A DNA stretch of 64,000 nt from an uncultured Oscillospiraceae bacterium (GTDB lineage Bacteria; Bacillota; Clostridia; Oscillospirales; Oscillospiraceae): NCBI GenBank assembly GCA_900768135.1, contig CAAGBT010000023.1, positions 49,693-113,692 on the forward strand, in the 5' to 3' direction. Shown one piece after another: positions 15,115-23,524 of the stretch. The notes below the pieces were generated by a model that searched no databases, was not told where the DNA came from, and was given only the letters and a program-made list of their open reading frames with translations. How positions within the stretch are numbered: the first letter of the stretch is position 1; the number at the start of each line of letters is the position of its first letter. Made by a program: the position numbers and the translations under genes.

Positions 15115-15931
15115 GGCGTTCCTCCGGGACCAGATGAACATTCAGGTGGTCGTAGGTCATTTGCACGCCGTGCGCGGAAAAAGTCTCGCGCAGCGTTTCA
15201 TACAGCTTGAAATAGGTGGGCCAGTAGTCTGCGGTCGCCGTCCAGCAGCGGAGGGTGTATTCAATGGCGCTTGCGCCGTAGCTGGAAAGATAGACGCTGG
15301 GCGCGGGAGTCTTCAGCACGGCGGGAAAAGCGGAAACGGCATCCATGCAGGCGGCCTTGACGGCGTCGGACGGCGCATCGTAGGAGGCGGTTACCTTATA
15401 GACAATGCGGCGGCGGCCGAGCGCGGAGAAATTGACGATCTTGGAGCTGGACATCTCGCGGTTGGGCTGCAGAACGAGCTGCCCGTCAAAGGTTTCGATC
15501 TTCGTGTGCGTCAGGGCGATCTCGCGCACAACGCCGGCCGTGCCGCTCACTTCGATCTCATCGCCGGGAGAGAATGGATGGGAAAAGAGGATCACCAGTC
15601 CGCCGGCGACATTGCCAAGAATATCCTCGGCCGCCAGCGTAACGCCCAGCGTCAGCACCGACATGATCGCTGTGAGCGAGGCGGTGTTCACCCCCAGCGC
15701 CTCGGCGGTGACGAGGATCGTGAGCAGATACAGCAGCGCCTTGAAGGCGTTGAGAATGAGCTTGCACAGCCGCTCGCTCAGACGCTGCGAGCGGCCAAGC
15801 AGCCGGGAGAGCAGCTTCATCGCGAGCCGGACGGCAATCAGACAGACAAAAAACGTAAGCAGGGCGGAGAGAATGCGGCTCACGCTGTAGCCGCCGAGCG
15901 AGAACGACAAAAACTCGGACAGATTTTCCAT
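15095..15931 (-). CDS. Small-conductance mechanosensitive channel, MscS family
   Basis: A 278-residue membrane channel protein with three N-terminal transmembrane segments, a pore-lining helix region (LGVTLAAEDILGNVAGGLVI), then the beta domain (FSPGDEIEV...GVVREIALTHTKI) and a C-terminal mixed domain, as in YggB/MscS. It releases solutes on hypo-osmotic shock. It overlaps the acyltransferase gene by 20 bases, so the two are co-translated. The start follows AAAGGAG, with a promoter 26-55 bases upstream. Confidence 0.93.
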   Translation of the reverse strand: MENLSEFLSFSLGGYSVSRILSALLTFFVCLIAVRLAMKLLSRLLGRSQRLSERLCKLILNAFKALLYLLTILVTAEALGVNTASLTAIMSVLTLGVTLAAEDILGNVAGGLVILFSHPFSPGDEIEVSGTAGVVREIALTHTKIETFDGQLVLQPNREMSSSKIVNFSALGRRRIVYKVTASYDAPSDAVKAACMDAVSAFPAVLKTPAPSVYLSSYGASAIEYTLRCWTATADYWPTYFKLYETLRETFSAHGVQMTYDHLNVHLVPEERHEDQSC

Positions 15932-15956
15932 GGATCCAGCTCCTTTCGGTATTCTT

Positions 15957-15986
15957 AGTATATCAGTTTACCCTGCCGGTTGTAAA
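15957..15986 (-). promoter_or_regulatory. Promoter of the mscS-plsC operon
   Basis: TTTACA (15981-15986) and TATACT (15957-15962) with an 18-base spacer on the minus strand. Confidence 0.65.
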
Positions 15987-16064
15987 GGGGACGTTAAGGG
16001 AGCGCGGCGGCATAGGCCCTTCCTGCTGCACTGCATAAAAATGACGAATTCTGCATTTTGCCTA

Positions 16065-16093
16065 TTGAAAAAATTTTCGCAGTGGTTTATTAT
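16065..16093 (+). promoter_or_regulatory. Promoter of the hydrogenase operon
   Basis: TTGAAA (16065-16070) and TATTAT (16088-16093) with 17-base spacing. A TTGACG overlaps the -10 but has no partner box. I saw no clear Rex-type palindrome. Confidence 0.6.
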
Positions 16094-16145
16094 TGACGTT
16101 GTCTATTTATAGAACGCTTCGTATGCAGCGAAAGGAGACAGTGCA

Positions 16146-17981
16146 GTGTCAAGACTTGATATCATGACGCCCTCCCGCGCACAGACCGTGATCGACGGGC
16201 TGTACCGCGATGTGGAGCGGCGCATTGCCGCCAGCCCTCCGGGGCTGTGTCCGGTGGACCTTGCGAAGAGCTTTCTCGATCTGTGCCATGCGCAGACCTG
16301 CGGAAAGTGCGTACCCTGCCGCATTGGGCTGGGGCAGCTTTCCTCCCTGATGGAACAGGTGCTTAACGGCACGGCCACGCTGGAGACCATCAGCGTGATT
16401 GAACGAATGGCGCGCGTGATCGTCAACAGCGCTGACTGCGCCATTGGCCGCGACGCGGCGCGGCTCATCCTCGATGGGCTTCAGGGCTTCCGCGACGATT
16501 ATGAGGAGCATATCCTGCGTCATCGCTGCCTGGGCGGAATGCAGAACCCTGTGCCGTGCGTGGCGCTCTGCCCTGCGGGCGTGGATATCCCGGGCTATCT
16601 GGTGCTGATCAAATATGGCCGCTATGCCGATGCGATCCGCCTGATCCGCAAGGACAATCCCTTCCCCTCCGCCTGCGCCTACATCTGCGAGCATCCCTGC
16701 GAGGCGCGCTGCCGCCGCAATATGATCGACGATGCGGTGAACATCCGCGGCCTCAAGCGATACGCGGTGGACAACGCGGGCTATGTGCCGCATCCGGACT
16801 GCGCCGAGCCGACGGGGAAGACCGTGGGCGTCGTGGGCGGCGGCCCAAGCGGGCTTTCCGCCGCCTATTACCTTGCGCTGATGGGACACAAGGTCACGGT
16901 GTATGAAAAGCGGGCGAAGCTCGGCGGTATGCTGCGCTACGGCATTCCCGCCTACCGTCTGCCGCGCGAGATCCTTGACGCGGAGATCGCCTCAATGCTT
17001 TCTATCGGGATCGAAGCGAGGGTGAACTTCAACGTGGGCGACGATGCGACCTTTGACGACCTGCGCCAGCGGCACGATGCGCTTTATATCGCGCTGGGCG
17101 CGCATACGGACAAGAAGACCGGCATCGAGGGCGAGGACGCGGACGGCGTGATCTCCGCTGTGGAGATGCTGCGCGAGATCGGCGACGACCATATGCCGGA
17201 CTTCCAGGGCAAGGAGATCGTGGTCATCGGCGGCGGCAATGTAGCCATGGATGTCTGCCGCAGCGCGGTGCGCCTTGGCGCGCGCAAGGTCAGCTGCGTT
17301 TACCGCCGCCGCCAGGAAGATATGACGGCGCTGCCAGAAGAGGTTGAAGGCGCGGTCGCCGAAGGCGTGGAGCTGGTAACGCTGCAGGCCCCCGTGCGTA
17401 TCGAGACCGACAGGAACGGCCGCGCAGCCGCGCTGTGGACGCAGCCGCAGATCATCGGCGAGATGGACAAAAAGGGCCGCCCCGCGCCCGAGCAGGCAAA
17501 GCGCAGCGAAAGGCGTATTGCAGCGGATGTGATCGTTGTGGCGATCGGCCAGGGCGTGGAGACCCACGGCTTTGAGCAGAGCAAGATTGCCATCAAGCGC
17601 GGCGCGTTTGTTGCCGAGGCCAGCGGGCAGATCGACAATATGGACGGCGTCTTTGCCGGCGGCGACTGCGTGACCGGCCCCGCGACCGTGATCCGCGCCA
17701 TTGCGGCGGGCAAGGTCGCCGCAGCGAATATCGACGAATATTTTGGCTTCCACCACGAGATCGACCCGGGCGTGGAGGTTCCCACGCCGCGGCTGAACAA
17801 CAAGCCGCCGCACGGGCGCATCAACACCACCGAGCGCGAGGCGGGCGAGCGCAAGCACGACTTCAAGTGCATCGAATGCGGGTTCACCGATGAGGAGGCG
17901 TATGCCGAGGCGTCGCGCTGCCTGCGCTGCGATCATTTTGGCTACGGCGTGTTCCGCGGAGGGAGGAAGGGAAAATGGTAA
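16146..17981 (+). CDS. NuoF-tail/GltD-like FAD-NAD(P) oxidoreductase, hydrogenase partner
   Basis: A 611-residue iron-sulfur flavoprotein. An N-terminal NuoF C-terminal 4Fe-4S module (CGKCVPCRIG near 51-60 and a fourth Cys near 98) is followed by a GltD-like part. That part has a Cys-rich ferredoxin-like region, an FAD site (VGVVGGGPSGLSAAYYLA), an NAD(P) site (IVVIGGGNVAMDV) and a C-terminal cysteine pair set (CIECG...CLRC). There is no NuoF FMN/NADH domain. It overlaps the [FeFe] hydrogenase gene by 7 bases, so it should pass electrons between NAD(P)H and the hydrogenase. It starts with GTG after AAAGGAGA. Confidence 0.85.
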   Translation: MSRLDIMTPSRAQTVIDGLYRDVERRIAASPPGLCPVDLAKSFLDLCHAQTCGKCVPCRIGLGQLSSLMEQVLNGTATLETISVIERMARVIVNSADCAIGRDAARLILDGLQGFRDDYEEHILRHRCLGGMQNPVPCVALCPAGVDIPGYLVLIKYGRYADAIRLIRKDNPFPSACAYICEHPCEARCRRNMIDDAVNIRGLKRYAVDNAGYVPHPDCAEPTGKTVGVVGGGPSGLSAAYYLALMGHKVTVYEKRAKLGGMLRYGIPAYRLPREILDAEIASMLSIGIEARVNFNVGDDATFDDLRQRHDALYIALGAHTDKKTGIEGEDADGVISAVEMLREIGDDHMPDFQGKEIVVIGGGNVAMDVCRSAVRLGARKVSCVYRRRQEDMTALPEEVEGAVAEGVELVTLQAPVRIETDRNGRAAALWTQPQIIGEMDKKGRPAPEQAKRSERRIAADVIVVAIGQGVETHGFEQSKIAIKRGAFVAEASGQIDNMDGVFAGGDCVTGPATVIRAIAAGKVAAANIDEYFGFHHEIDPGVEVPTPRLNNKPPHGRINTTEREAGERKHDFKCIECGFTDEEAYAEASRCLRCDHFGYGVFRGGRKGKW

Positions 17982-19723
17982 AGAATGTTACGCTGACCAT
18001 CGATCATAAAAGCGTTACTGTGCCGGAGGATACCACGATCCTCGAAGCGGCGCGCAGGCTCAATATCCATATCCCCACGCTGTGCTACCTGAAGGATCTC
18101 AACGAGATCGCAGCCTGCCGCCTCTGCTGCGTGGAGGTGAAGGGCATGGAACGCCTGGTTCCCGCCTGCGACAATGTGGTGGCGGACGGTATGGTCGTTT
18201 TCACCAACAGCGCCAAGGCGCGCGAGGCGCGCCGCATGAATCTGCGGCTGATCCTCTCGCACCATGATACCTCCTGCACCAACTGTACGCGCAGCGGCAA
18301 CTGCACGCTCCAGACGCTTGCGACCGACTTTAATATGCGCGGGACGCATTTTCCCAAAAAGCTGCGGCGCGAGGCTGTGGACTACACCACGCCGCTCATC
18401 CGCGAAAACGACAAATGCGTGCAGTGCCTGCGCTGCATCCAGGTGTGCGACAAGGTGCAGACGGTGAAGATATGGGATCTGCTCGGCACCGGTTCGCGCG
18501 TGGTGGTGGATGCGTCGTATAACCGCCGCATTCAGGATACGGAATGCACCTACTGCGGCCAGTGCATCACCCACTGCCCAACGGCGGCGCTGCGCGAGCG
18601 CGACGATACGGGCCGGGTCTATGACGCGATCGACGATCCGGGCGTTGTGACGGTGGTGCAGGTCGCGCCCGCCGTGCGTGCGGCATGGGCGGAGCAATTT
18701 GGGCTGGACAGCGCGTTTGCAACGCCGAAGCGCATGGCGGCGGCGCTGCGCGAGCTGGGCTTCGACTATGTGTTCGACACCGACTTTGCCGCCGACCTTA
18801 CCATCATGGAGGAGGGCAGCGAGTTTGTTGAACGCTTTACGCACAGGGAGCAGTACCAGTGGCCGATGTTCACCTCCTGCTGCCCGGGCTGGGTGCGGTT
18901 TTTGAAATCTCAGTATCCGGAGCTGACGGCGAACCTTTCCACGGCCAAATCGCCCCAGCAGATGCTCGGCGCGGTCGTCAAGAGCTACTTTGCCGAAAAG
19001 ACGGGCATTGACGCAAAGCGCCTGTTTGTGGTGTCCGTGATGCCGTGCGTATCCAAGAAAAGCGAATGCGCGCTGCCGACGATGCGGGACGATCAGGGCG
19101 ATCCCGAGGTAGATGTGAGCATCACCACGCGCGAGCTGAACATCATGATGCGCGCGAACCACATTGAGCCGGCATATCTGCCGGAGGAGGATTTTGACAG
19201 CCCGCTCGGCGCTTCCACCGGCGCGGCGGTCGTCTTTGGCGCAACGGGCGGCGTGATGGACGCCGCGCTGCGCTCGGCGTATTATCTTGTCACCGGGAAA
19301 AACCCGGACCCCGATGCCTTCACCGCCGTGCGCGGCATGGACGGGTGGAAAGAAGCGGTGTTCTCCATTCCCGGCGCGGGCGATGTGCGCGTGGCGGTGG
19401 TCAGCTCGCTTGGCAGCGCGCGCAAGCTGATTGAAGCCGTGCAGCGCGGCGAGGCGCAATACGATTTTGTGGAGGTCATGGCCTGCCCGGGCGGGTGCGC
19501 GGGCGGCGGCGGCCAGCCGATCCGCGACGGCGCGGAGCTTGCGCAGGAGCGCGGCGAGATCCTCTGGCGGCTCGACCGCGGCACGCTGCTGCGCTTCTCG
19601 CATGAGAATCCGGACGTCAAGGCCCTTTATCAGGACTATCTTGGCGCGCCGCTGGGCGAAAAATCGCATCATCTGCTGCACACCGATCACTTCGGCTGGG
19701 AAATGCCGCCCAGAATGATTTGA
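17975..19723 (+). CDS. [FeFe] hydrogenase, group A (HydA/HndD-like)
   Basis: A 582-residue catalytic subunit. Order of domains: a 2Fe-2S ferredoxin domain (about 1-80), the His-ligated 4Fe-4S motif HHDTSCTNCTRSGNC, two 4Fe-4S clusters (CVQCLRCIQVC and CTYCGQC), then the H-cluster domain. The three H-cluster signatures are complete: TSCCPGW near 300, MPCVSKKSE near 355 and ACPGGCAGGGGQP near 502. A short small-subunit-like tail closes the protein. It evolves or takes up hydrogen to balance NAD(P)H and ferredoxin in fermentation. The HydE/F/G maturases are not in the window. Confidence 0.95.
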   Translation: MVKNVTLTIDHKSVTVPEDTTILEAARRLNIHIPTLCYLKDLNEIAACRLCCVEVKGMERLVPACDNVVADGMVVFTNSAKAREARRMNLRLILSHHDTSCTNCTRSGNCTLQTLATDFNMRGTHFPKKLRREAVDYTTPLIRENDKCVQCLRCIQVCDKVQTVKIWDLLGTGSRVVVDASYNRRIQDTECTYCGQCITHCPTAALRERDDTGRVYDAIDDPGVVTVVQVAPAVRAAWAEQFGLDSAFATPKRMAAALRELGFDYVFDTDFAADLTIMEEGSEFVERFTHREQYQWPMFTSCCPGWVRFLKSQYPELTANLSTAKSPQQMLGAVVKSYFAEKTGIDAKRLFVVSVMPCVSKKSECALPTMRDDQGDPEVDVSITTRELNIMMRANHIEPAYLPEEDFDSPLGASTGAAVVFGATGGVMDAALRSAYYLVTGKNPDPDAFTAVRGMDGWKEAVFSIPGAGDVRVAVVSSLGSARKLIEAVQRGEAQYDFVEVMACPGGCAGGGGQPIRDGAELAQERGEILWRLDRGTLLRFSHENPDVKALYQDYLGAPLGEKSHHLLHTDHFGWEMPPRMI

Positions 19724-19922
19724 AGGAGAATGGGGCGGAGTCGTTCCGCTTCCGCTGCGGTCACGTCTTCCTGCATGCTGGGACTTGTGGGAGAATCCCT
19801 GAAAAATGTTGCGCCTGAAACAGTCGGCGCAATCGCCGCCATGACATATCAGATCCTGTTGATTTCCGCAAACCGCTCCATGGGGGAAATCGGCACGGCG
19901 AAAAAGAGCGGGCCGCCGGGGG
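19724..19922. other. Unassigned stretch after the hydrogenase operon
   Basis: I find no recognisable gene, RNA or strong terminator in these 199 bases. A plus-strand open frame (19730-19951) has no ribosome binding site or family resemblance. The stretch borders the decayed ABC exporter and is probably part of the same degenerate patch. Confidence 0.4.
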
Positions 19923-20321
19923 GGCAGCATCCGTTTTCTCCGCAGAGATAATCGCTCCCGCGCGAGGCGATCAGCTCGCTCAGATGCGCGTGCCGGATGG
20001 CCTGATCCAGCGCCGCCTGCGGGAAGGGACGGAACATGGACACATTGTCCCTGATGGAAGCGTTGAAAGCAAACACGTTCTGCTGGATCACCGACATGAT
20101 CTCATACAGGGACTCGGGCGCGATATCCCGCAGCTCGGCGTCGTCCACCAGAATGCTGCCGCGATAGTCCGGCGAACCTGCCATCAGCAGGTGCAGCAGC
20201 GTGGATTTTCCGCTGCCGCTGCCGCCGACGACCGCATAGGCCTTCCCTGCGCGAAAAGCTGGAAGATCTCTTTTTCCGCCTTGAAGGTCTTAACTACGGT
20301 AAAGCCGCTGAGACAGTCTGT
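19923..20321 (-). pseudogene. Decayed ABC exporter (MsbA/MdlB type) fragment
   Basis: On the minus strand, the end of a transmembrane domain (TDCLSGFTVVKTFKAEKEIF) is joined, after a frame change near 20240, to an ATPase start with Walker A (GGSGSGKST), then DYRGSILVDDAELRDI and the Q-loop region IQQNVFAFNASIRDNV. It breaks off after DYLCGENG, just where the LSGGE signature should follow, so signature and Walker B are missing. Most of the membrane part and the linker are also missing. It cannot encode a working transporter. Confidence 0.75.
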
Positions 20322-20631
20322 CAACGCGGCAAACCCCTCTCTGCTCGGCGGAGGCGGCGTGGACGGCTGCATCCATCGCGCGGCAGGGCCGGGGCCGCTG
20401 GCCGAGGAACACGGCTGCGAGACAGTGGCGTTTCCGCTGATCGCCTCTGCCATCGCGCTGGAGCTGGATCTGGATGAGACGAAGGATCTGATTTCCCGCG
20501 CGGGCTATGCGCTCAGCGCCAGCAGTAAGTTCGATGTTATTATTGAGTATTTCATCGAACGGCAGAGATACGATATTTTTGCGATCAACGAAGCGCTGGT
20601 TGCCTTTGACCAAAGCCTTCTGGGCGCGTAA
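20320..20631 (+). pseudogene. Internally deleted macro-domain protein remnant
   Basis: An open frame of about 103 residues reads NAANPSLLGGGGVDG, the ADP-ribose-binding loop of macro domains, continues to IHRAAGPGPLAEE, jumps to the later macro-domain segment HGCETVAFPLI and then to a C-terminal helical region (ALELDLDETKDLISRAGYAL, then FAINEALVAFDQSLL). About 40 and 100 residues appear to be missing at the two joints, yet the frame stays open. No start codon or ribosome binding site remains upstream; it abuts the ABC fragment. Full-length relatives are ADP-ribosyl hydrolases with this C-terminal extension, from memory. Confidence 0.65.
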
Positions 20632-20664
20632 GGCTTCCGGCGGAAATGAAAGGAGCGGGTGTAG

Positions 20665-21096
20665 ATGTACTATTCCGAGCTTGTCAGAAAAGCGTGCTGG
20701 ATCATGTATGACGCACACAGGGAGGATGTGGATAAGGGCGGATACCCCTATGCGTTCCATCCTTTTTACCTGGCTGTGCAGATGGACGATGAAGAATCCG
20801 CCTGCGCGGCGCTGCTGCATGATGTGGTGGAGGATCACGGCGGCCGGTACTCATTCGACGGTCTGGCGCGCTCCGGCTTTCCGGAAACCGTTGTCCGCGC
20901 GCTCCGCCTGCTGACGCATACGGAAGGCGTTGCTTATATGGATTACGTCAGGGAGCTGGCGAAAGACCCCATTGCTCGAAAAGTCAAGATGGCAGACCTC
21001 CGGCATAACCTGGATGCCCGGCGGCTGAACGGCGCGCGGCCCGGAAAATACGGGCAGTATCTGCAGGCGCTCCAGTATCTGGAAAGTATGGAGTGA
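20665..21096 (+). CDS. HD-domain hydrolase, RelA/SpoT hydrolase-like
   Basis: A 143-residue single-domain protein. His32, the pair His52-Asp53 (LLHDVVED) and a later MADLRHNLDARR with an Asp form the metal-binding set of the HD fold as in the SpoT/MESH1 ppGpp hydrolase domain. There is no synthetase, TGS or ACT domain, so it could be a small alarmone hydrolase or another nucleotide phosphohydrolase. It starts 33 bases after the macro-domain remnant in the same orientation, with an AGGAGCG ribosome binding site. It is the only apparently intact gene in a decayed patch. Confidence 0.78.
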   Translation: MYYSELVRKACWIMYDAHREDVDKGGYPYAFHPFYLAVQMDDEESACAALLHDVVEDHGGRYSFDGLARSGFPETVVRALRLLTHTEGVAYMDYVRELAKDPIARKVKMADLRHNLDARRLNGARPGKYGQYLQALQYLESME

Positions 21097-21140
21097 GGAA
21101 TTCCGCACGGAAGCATGACTCGGACAAGTACCAGCTTGTT

Positions 21141-21221
21141 ATGGGTTTTGCGGAATACTTTGGCGATCTGTCCCGCTCTTTGTATGGAGCGTGGGTCAAT
21201 TCCGGCGGGCATGGAGACTGA
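21141..21221 (+). other. Possible coding remnant or microprotein
   Basis: A frame open from about 21115 to a stop at 21221 reads DSDKYQLVMGFAEYFGDLSR and onward, with protein-like composition; an ATG at 21141 would give 26 residues. There is no good ribosome binding site and no recognised family. It may be the 3' end of another decayed gene. Confidence 0.25.
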
Positions 21222-21286
21222 TCCGATGAAGCGAAAAGGAAATGCCGCCGCAGAGAAACCTGCGGCCGGCGCGTTTAACCGGTAAA

Positions 21287-21330
21287 AAAAGCAGCCCCTG
21301 AAATCATTTGATTTCAGGGGCTGCCGTTTT
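21287..21330. terminator. Bidirectional terminator
   Basis: A 17-bp stem (GCAGCCCCTGAAATCA with its complement) flanked by an A-run and a TTTT run. It ends the plus-strand HD region and the minus-strand DUF3783 operon. Confidence 0.9.
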
Positions 21331-21361
21331 ATTGCATCGCATCCGCGCGCGGGCGGAAAAA

Positions 21362-21769
21362 CTACTTGCGGCGGGGAGGCCGCCTGCCGCCCTTTGGCGC
21401 GCGCATTTCCCGCATGGCTTCATGCTCCCGCCGGATCTCATCGTGCAGGCGCAGCGATGTCCATGCCGCGTTTTCTTCCGTCACCACGGCTTTGAGCGCA
21501 ATGCCGGTATGCCCGAGACGCAGCGTGTTCAGCAAAGCATCGAGCTGCGGTGCGGAAAGGCCGCAGAGTACGAGCATTTCATCGGAAAAGCTGCCTTCGG
21601 CGGGCTGCGGAGCGGGAGAGTAGCACTCAAGTCCGCACAGCCAGCCAATCGGATGCCCGTATTCCGGGGGAGCGACCGTTCGTCCCTGGATCCCCAGCTT
21701 GACAAACGCGAAGCGGAGCGCCTGAAGCTTGCTCCGGTCGTTCAGGTTGTACAGCAGTGCCAGCGGCAT
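21362..21769 (-). CDS. DUF3783 domain protein
   Basis: A 135-residue soluble protein beginning MPLALLYNLNDRSKLQALRF, with the pattern of DUF3783: a short alpha/beta domain (ILYNL-type start, FSDEMLVLCGLSAPQLDALL in the middle) and a basic C-terminus rich in Arg/Lys/Pro (KGGRRPPRRK). Function is unknown. It lies 13 bp downstream of the thioesterase gene and shares its orientation. The start follows AAGGAGGAG. The basic tail could bind nucleic acid, which is speculation. Confidence 0.72.
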   Translation of the reverse strand: MPLALLYNLNDRSKLQALRFAFVKLGIQGRTVAPPEYGHPIGWLCGLECYSPAPQPAEGSFSDEMLVLCGLSAPQLDALLNTLRLGHTGIALKAVVTEENAAWTSLRLHDEIRREHEAMREMRAPKGGRRPPRRK

Positions 21770-21782
21770 GATGCGCTCCTCC

Positions 21783-22217
21783 TTATTCCTGTGCGGCTTT
21801 CTGCGCCATTACGGCGGGATCGACGCAGAAATAGGTGAATTCGCCGGTAGCCAGCAGCCGCCCGTCCTCGCCGAGGATGTCCACGTCCACAAGGCAGGTG
21901 GACTTGCCGCGGTGCCGCACGCGCGCATCGGCGCGAACCACGCCGTGTGTCTGGTTGCGCAGAAAATGCATGGAGCTGGTCTGCGTGACATAAAAGCGCC
22001 CATCGGTGTGGGCGGCGTAGCCGGTGGCGTTATCAGCCATGGTGTAGATAGCGCTGCCGTGTACCACGCCGTAGGGATTTTTGCTCTCGGGGCGGATCTC
22101 GAGCCGGAAAACGGCGTGATCCGTTTCTACGCGCTCGGGTTCGATGTGATTGTAAAATGAAAATGCGTTCTTTTCGTTCAGTTCCTCCGCCTGGCGGCGG
22201 ATCTCGGTCTTGTCCAT
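21783..22217 (-). CDS. PaaI-family hotdog thioesterase
   Basis: A 144-residue single hotdog-fold protein. The motif NPYGVVHGSAIYTMADNATG contains the conserved HGS/A-D signature of PaaI-like acyl-CoA thioesterases, followed by THGVVRADARVRHRGKSTC. It would hydrolyse a short or aromatic acyl-CoA in the cytoplasm; the substrate is not predictable. The ATG at 22217 follows AAGGAGA. It sits between the aldo/keto reductase gene upstream (67 bp) and DUF3783 downstream. Confidence 0.88.
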   Translation of the reverse strand: MDKTEIRRQAEELNEKNAFSFYNHIEPERVETDHAVFRLEIRPESKNPYGVVHGSAIYTMADNATGYAAHTDGRFYVTQTSSMHFLRNQTHGVVRADARVRHRGKSTCLVDVDILGEDGRLLATGEFTYFCVDPAVMAQKAAQE

Positions 22218-22284
22218 GATAACGGTCTCCTTGCGAAATGTCGCTGCGCCGATCATATCACAAACCGGCGCGGTTGACAACTGC

Positions 22285-23406
22285 TCAGCCGTGCAGCAGG
22301 TGAGAAAACTGTCCCAGCGCCGCCGAGATCCGGATGCCCTGCGGGCATACCTTTTCGCAGCTGCGGCAAGCGCGGCAGGACTGCGGCCGCCTGTCCTCCG
22401 GCAGGGCGGCGATGCGCTGCGCGGCGTCTTCGCCGTTGAGCTGCGCGTTGAACAGCGCGAGCAGCGCCGGGATATCCAGATTCTGCGGGCATTTTTCCAC
22501 GCAATAGTGGCAGGCGGTGCAGGGTACGGCGGTGCGGCGGCACAGCTCCTGCGCAACGTTGAGCAGCGTTTCGCACTCCTGCGCGGAAAGCGGACGGCTT
22601 TCCGACATGGTGGCGATATTGCCGCGCAGCTGGTCAAGGTCCGACATTCCGGAAAGCACCATGCCGATCCCATCGATTCCCTGCAGGAAGCGGAACGCCC
22701 ACGCGGGAATGCTTTCTTCGGGCCGCAGCGCGCGGAGCCTGGCTGCAAGGGAATCGTCCAGCGCGGCAAGCCGGCCGCCGCGCACAGGCTCCATTACCCA
22801 GATGGGAATGCCGCGCTCGCGCAGGAGCGCGACCTTGTCCTTCGCGCGCTGGAAGGTCCAGTCCATGTAGTTGAGCTGGATCTGGCAGAACTCCGCCTCG
22901 GGGAACGCCGCGAGAAAACGCATGACCGTTTCAAGGCTGCCGTGCGTGGAGAAGCCGAGGTGACGGATGCGGCCTGCGCGCTTCTGCGCGCGCAGAAAGT
23001 CGATAATACCGTATTTTGGGTCAAGGTAAGCGCCGATGGTATCGTTGCTGACGTTGTGGAAAAGGTAAAAATCGAAATACTCCGTGCGGCAGCGTTCGAG
23101 CTGCGCGGCGAAGATTTCTTCCTTTCTGGCAAGGTTTTCCGCGCTGTAGCCGGGGAACTTGCTGGCAAGGCAGAAGCTTTCGCGCGGATAGGCGCTGAGA
23201 ATGCGGCCCATCAGCGGCTCGGACTGCCCCTTGTGGTAAGCCCACGCCGTGTCGTAATAGTTTACGCCCGCTTCCATCGCGCAGCGGACGATCTCGGAGG
23301 CCTTCGCCTCATCGATCTGCCCGTCGTCGCCGTCCAGCGTGGGAAAACGCATACAGCCCAGACCGAGCGCGGAGAGCTGCAGGCCGTGGAAATCTTTGAA
23401 TAGCAT
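22285..23406 (-). CDS. Aldo/keto reductase with C-terminal 4Fe-4S ferredoxin domain
   Basis: A 373-residue oxidoreductase. Residues 1-270 form an aldo/keto reductase barrel with the catalytic tetrad region NYYDTAWAYHKG (Asp and Tyr), a Lys in the ASKFPG segment and His in FSTHGS. Residues about 280-373 carry two cysteine sets, CTACHYCVEKCP and CRACRSCEKVCP, binding two 4Fe-4S clusters. Such proteins are widespread in Clostridia and their substrates are mostly unknown. The ATG at 23406 has AGGAGG nine bases upstream; the GTG two codons earlier is too close to it. Confidence 0.92.
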   Translation of the reverse strand: MLFKDFHGLQLSALGLGCMRFPTLDGDDGQIDEAKASEIVRCAMEAGVNYYDTAWAYHKGQSEPLMGRILSAYPRESFCLASKFPGYSAENLARKEEIFAAQLERCRTEYFDFYLFHNVSNDTIGAYLDPKYGIIDFLRAQKRAGRIRHLGFSTHGSLETVMRFLAAFPEAEFCQIQLNYMDWTFQRAKDKVALLRERGIPIWVMEPVRGGRLAALDDSLAARLRALRPEESIPAWAFRFLQGIDGIGMVLSGMSDLDQLRGNIATMSESRPLSAQECETLLNVAQELCRRTAVPCTACHYCVEKCPQNLDIPALLALFNAQLNGEDAAQRIAALPEDRRPQSCRACRSCEKVCPQGIRISAALGQFSHLLHG

Positions 23407-23476
23407 TATCACAAACCTCCTGAAAAGATGAAAAAAGTTGTATCTTTTGACAATTCCATTTTACAGGAAGCCTTGC

Positions 23477-23482
23477 TATAAT
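23477..23482 (+). promoter_or_regulatory. -10 element of the yvcK-like/dsdA operon
   Basis: A perfect TATAAT with a TGC extension lies 43 bases before the start codon. The -35 hexamer is poor (TTCCAT), as is usual for extended -10 promoters. Confidence 0.6.
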
Positions 23483-23524
23483 GCAATCGTATTTGTGCAT
23501 TTTTGCTTTTTGAGGGGAAACCTT

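Noticed and set aside
16081..16130. A Rex-type operator in the hydrogenase promoter
   Set aside because: TTGACGTTGTC and nearby bases do not form the TTGTTAA/TTAACAA palindrome expected of Rex.
20320..20631. A working small macro-domain gene
   Set aside because: The open frame joins segments that are far apart in intact relatives and lacks a start codon and ribosome binding site; I treat it as a remnant.
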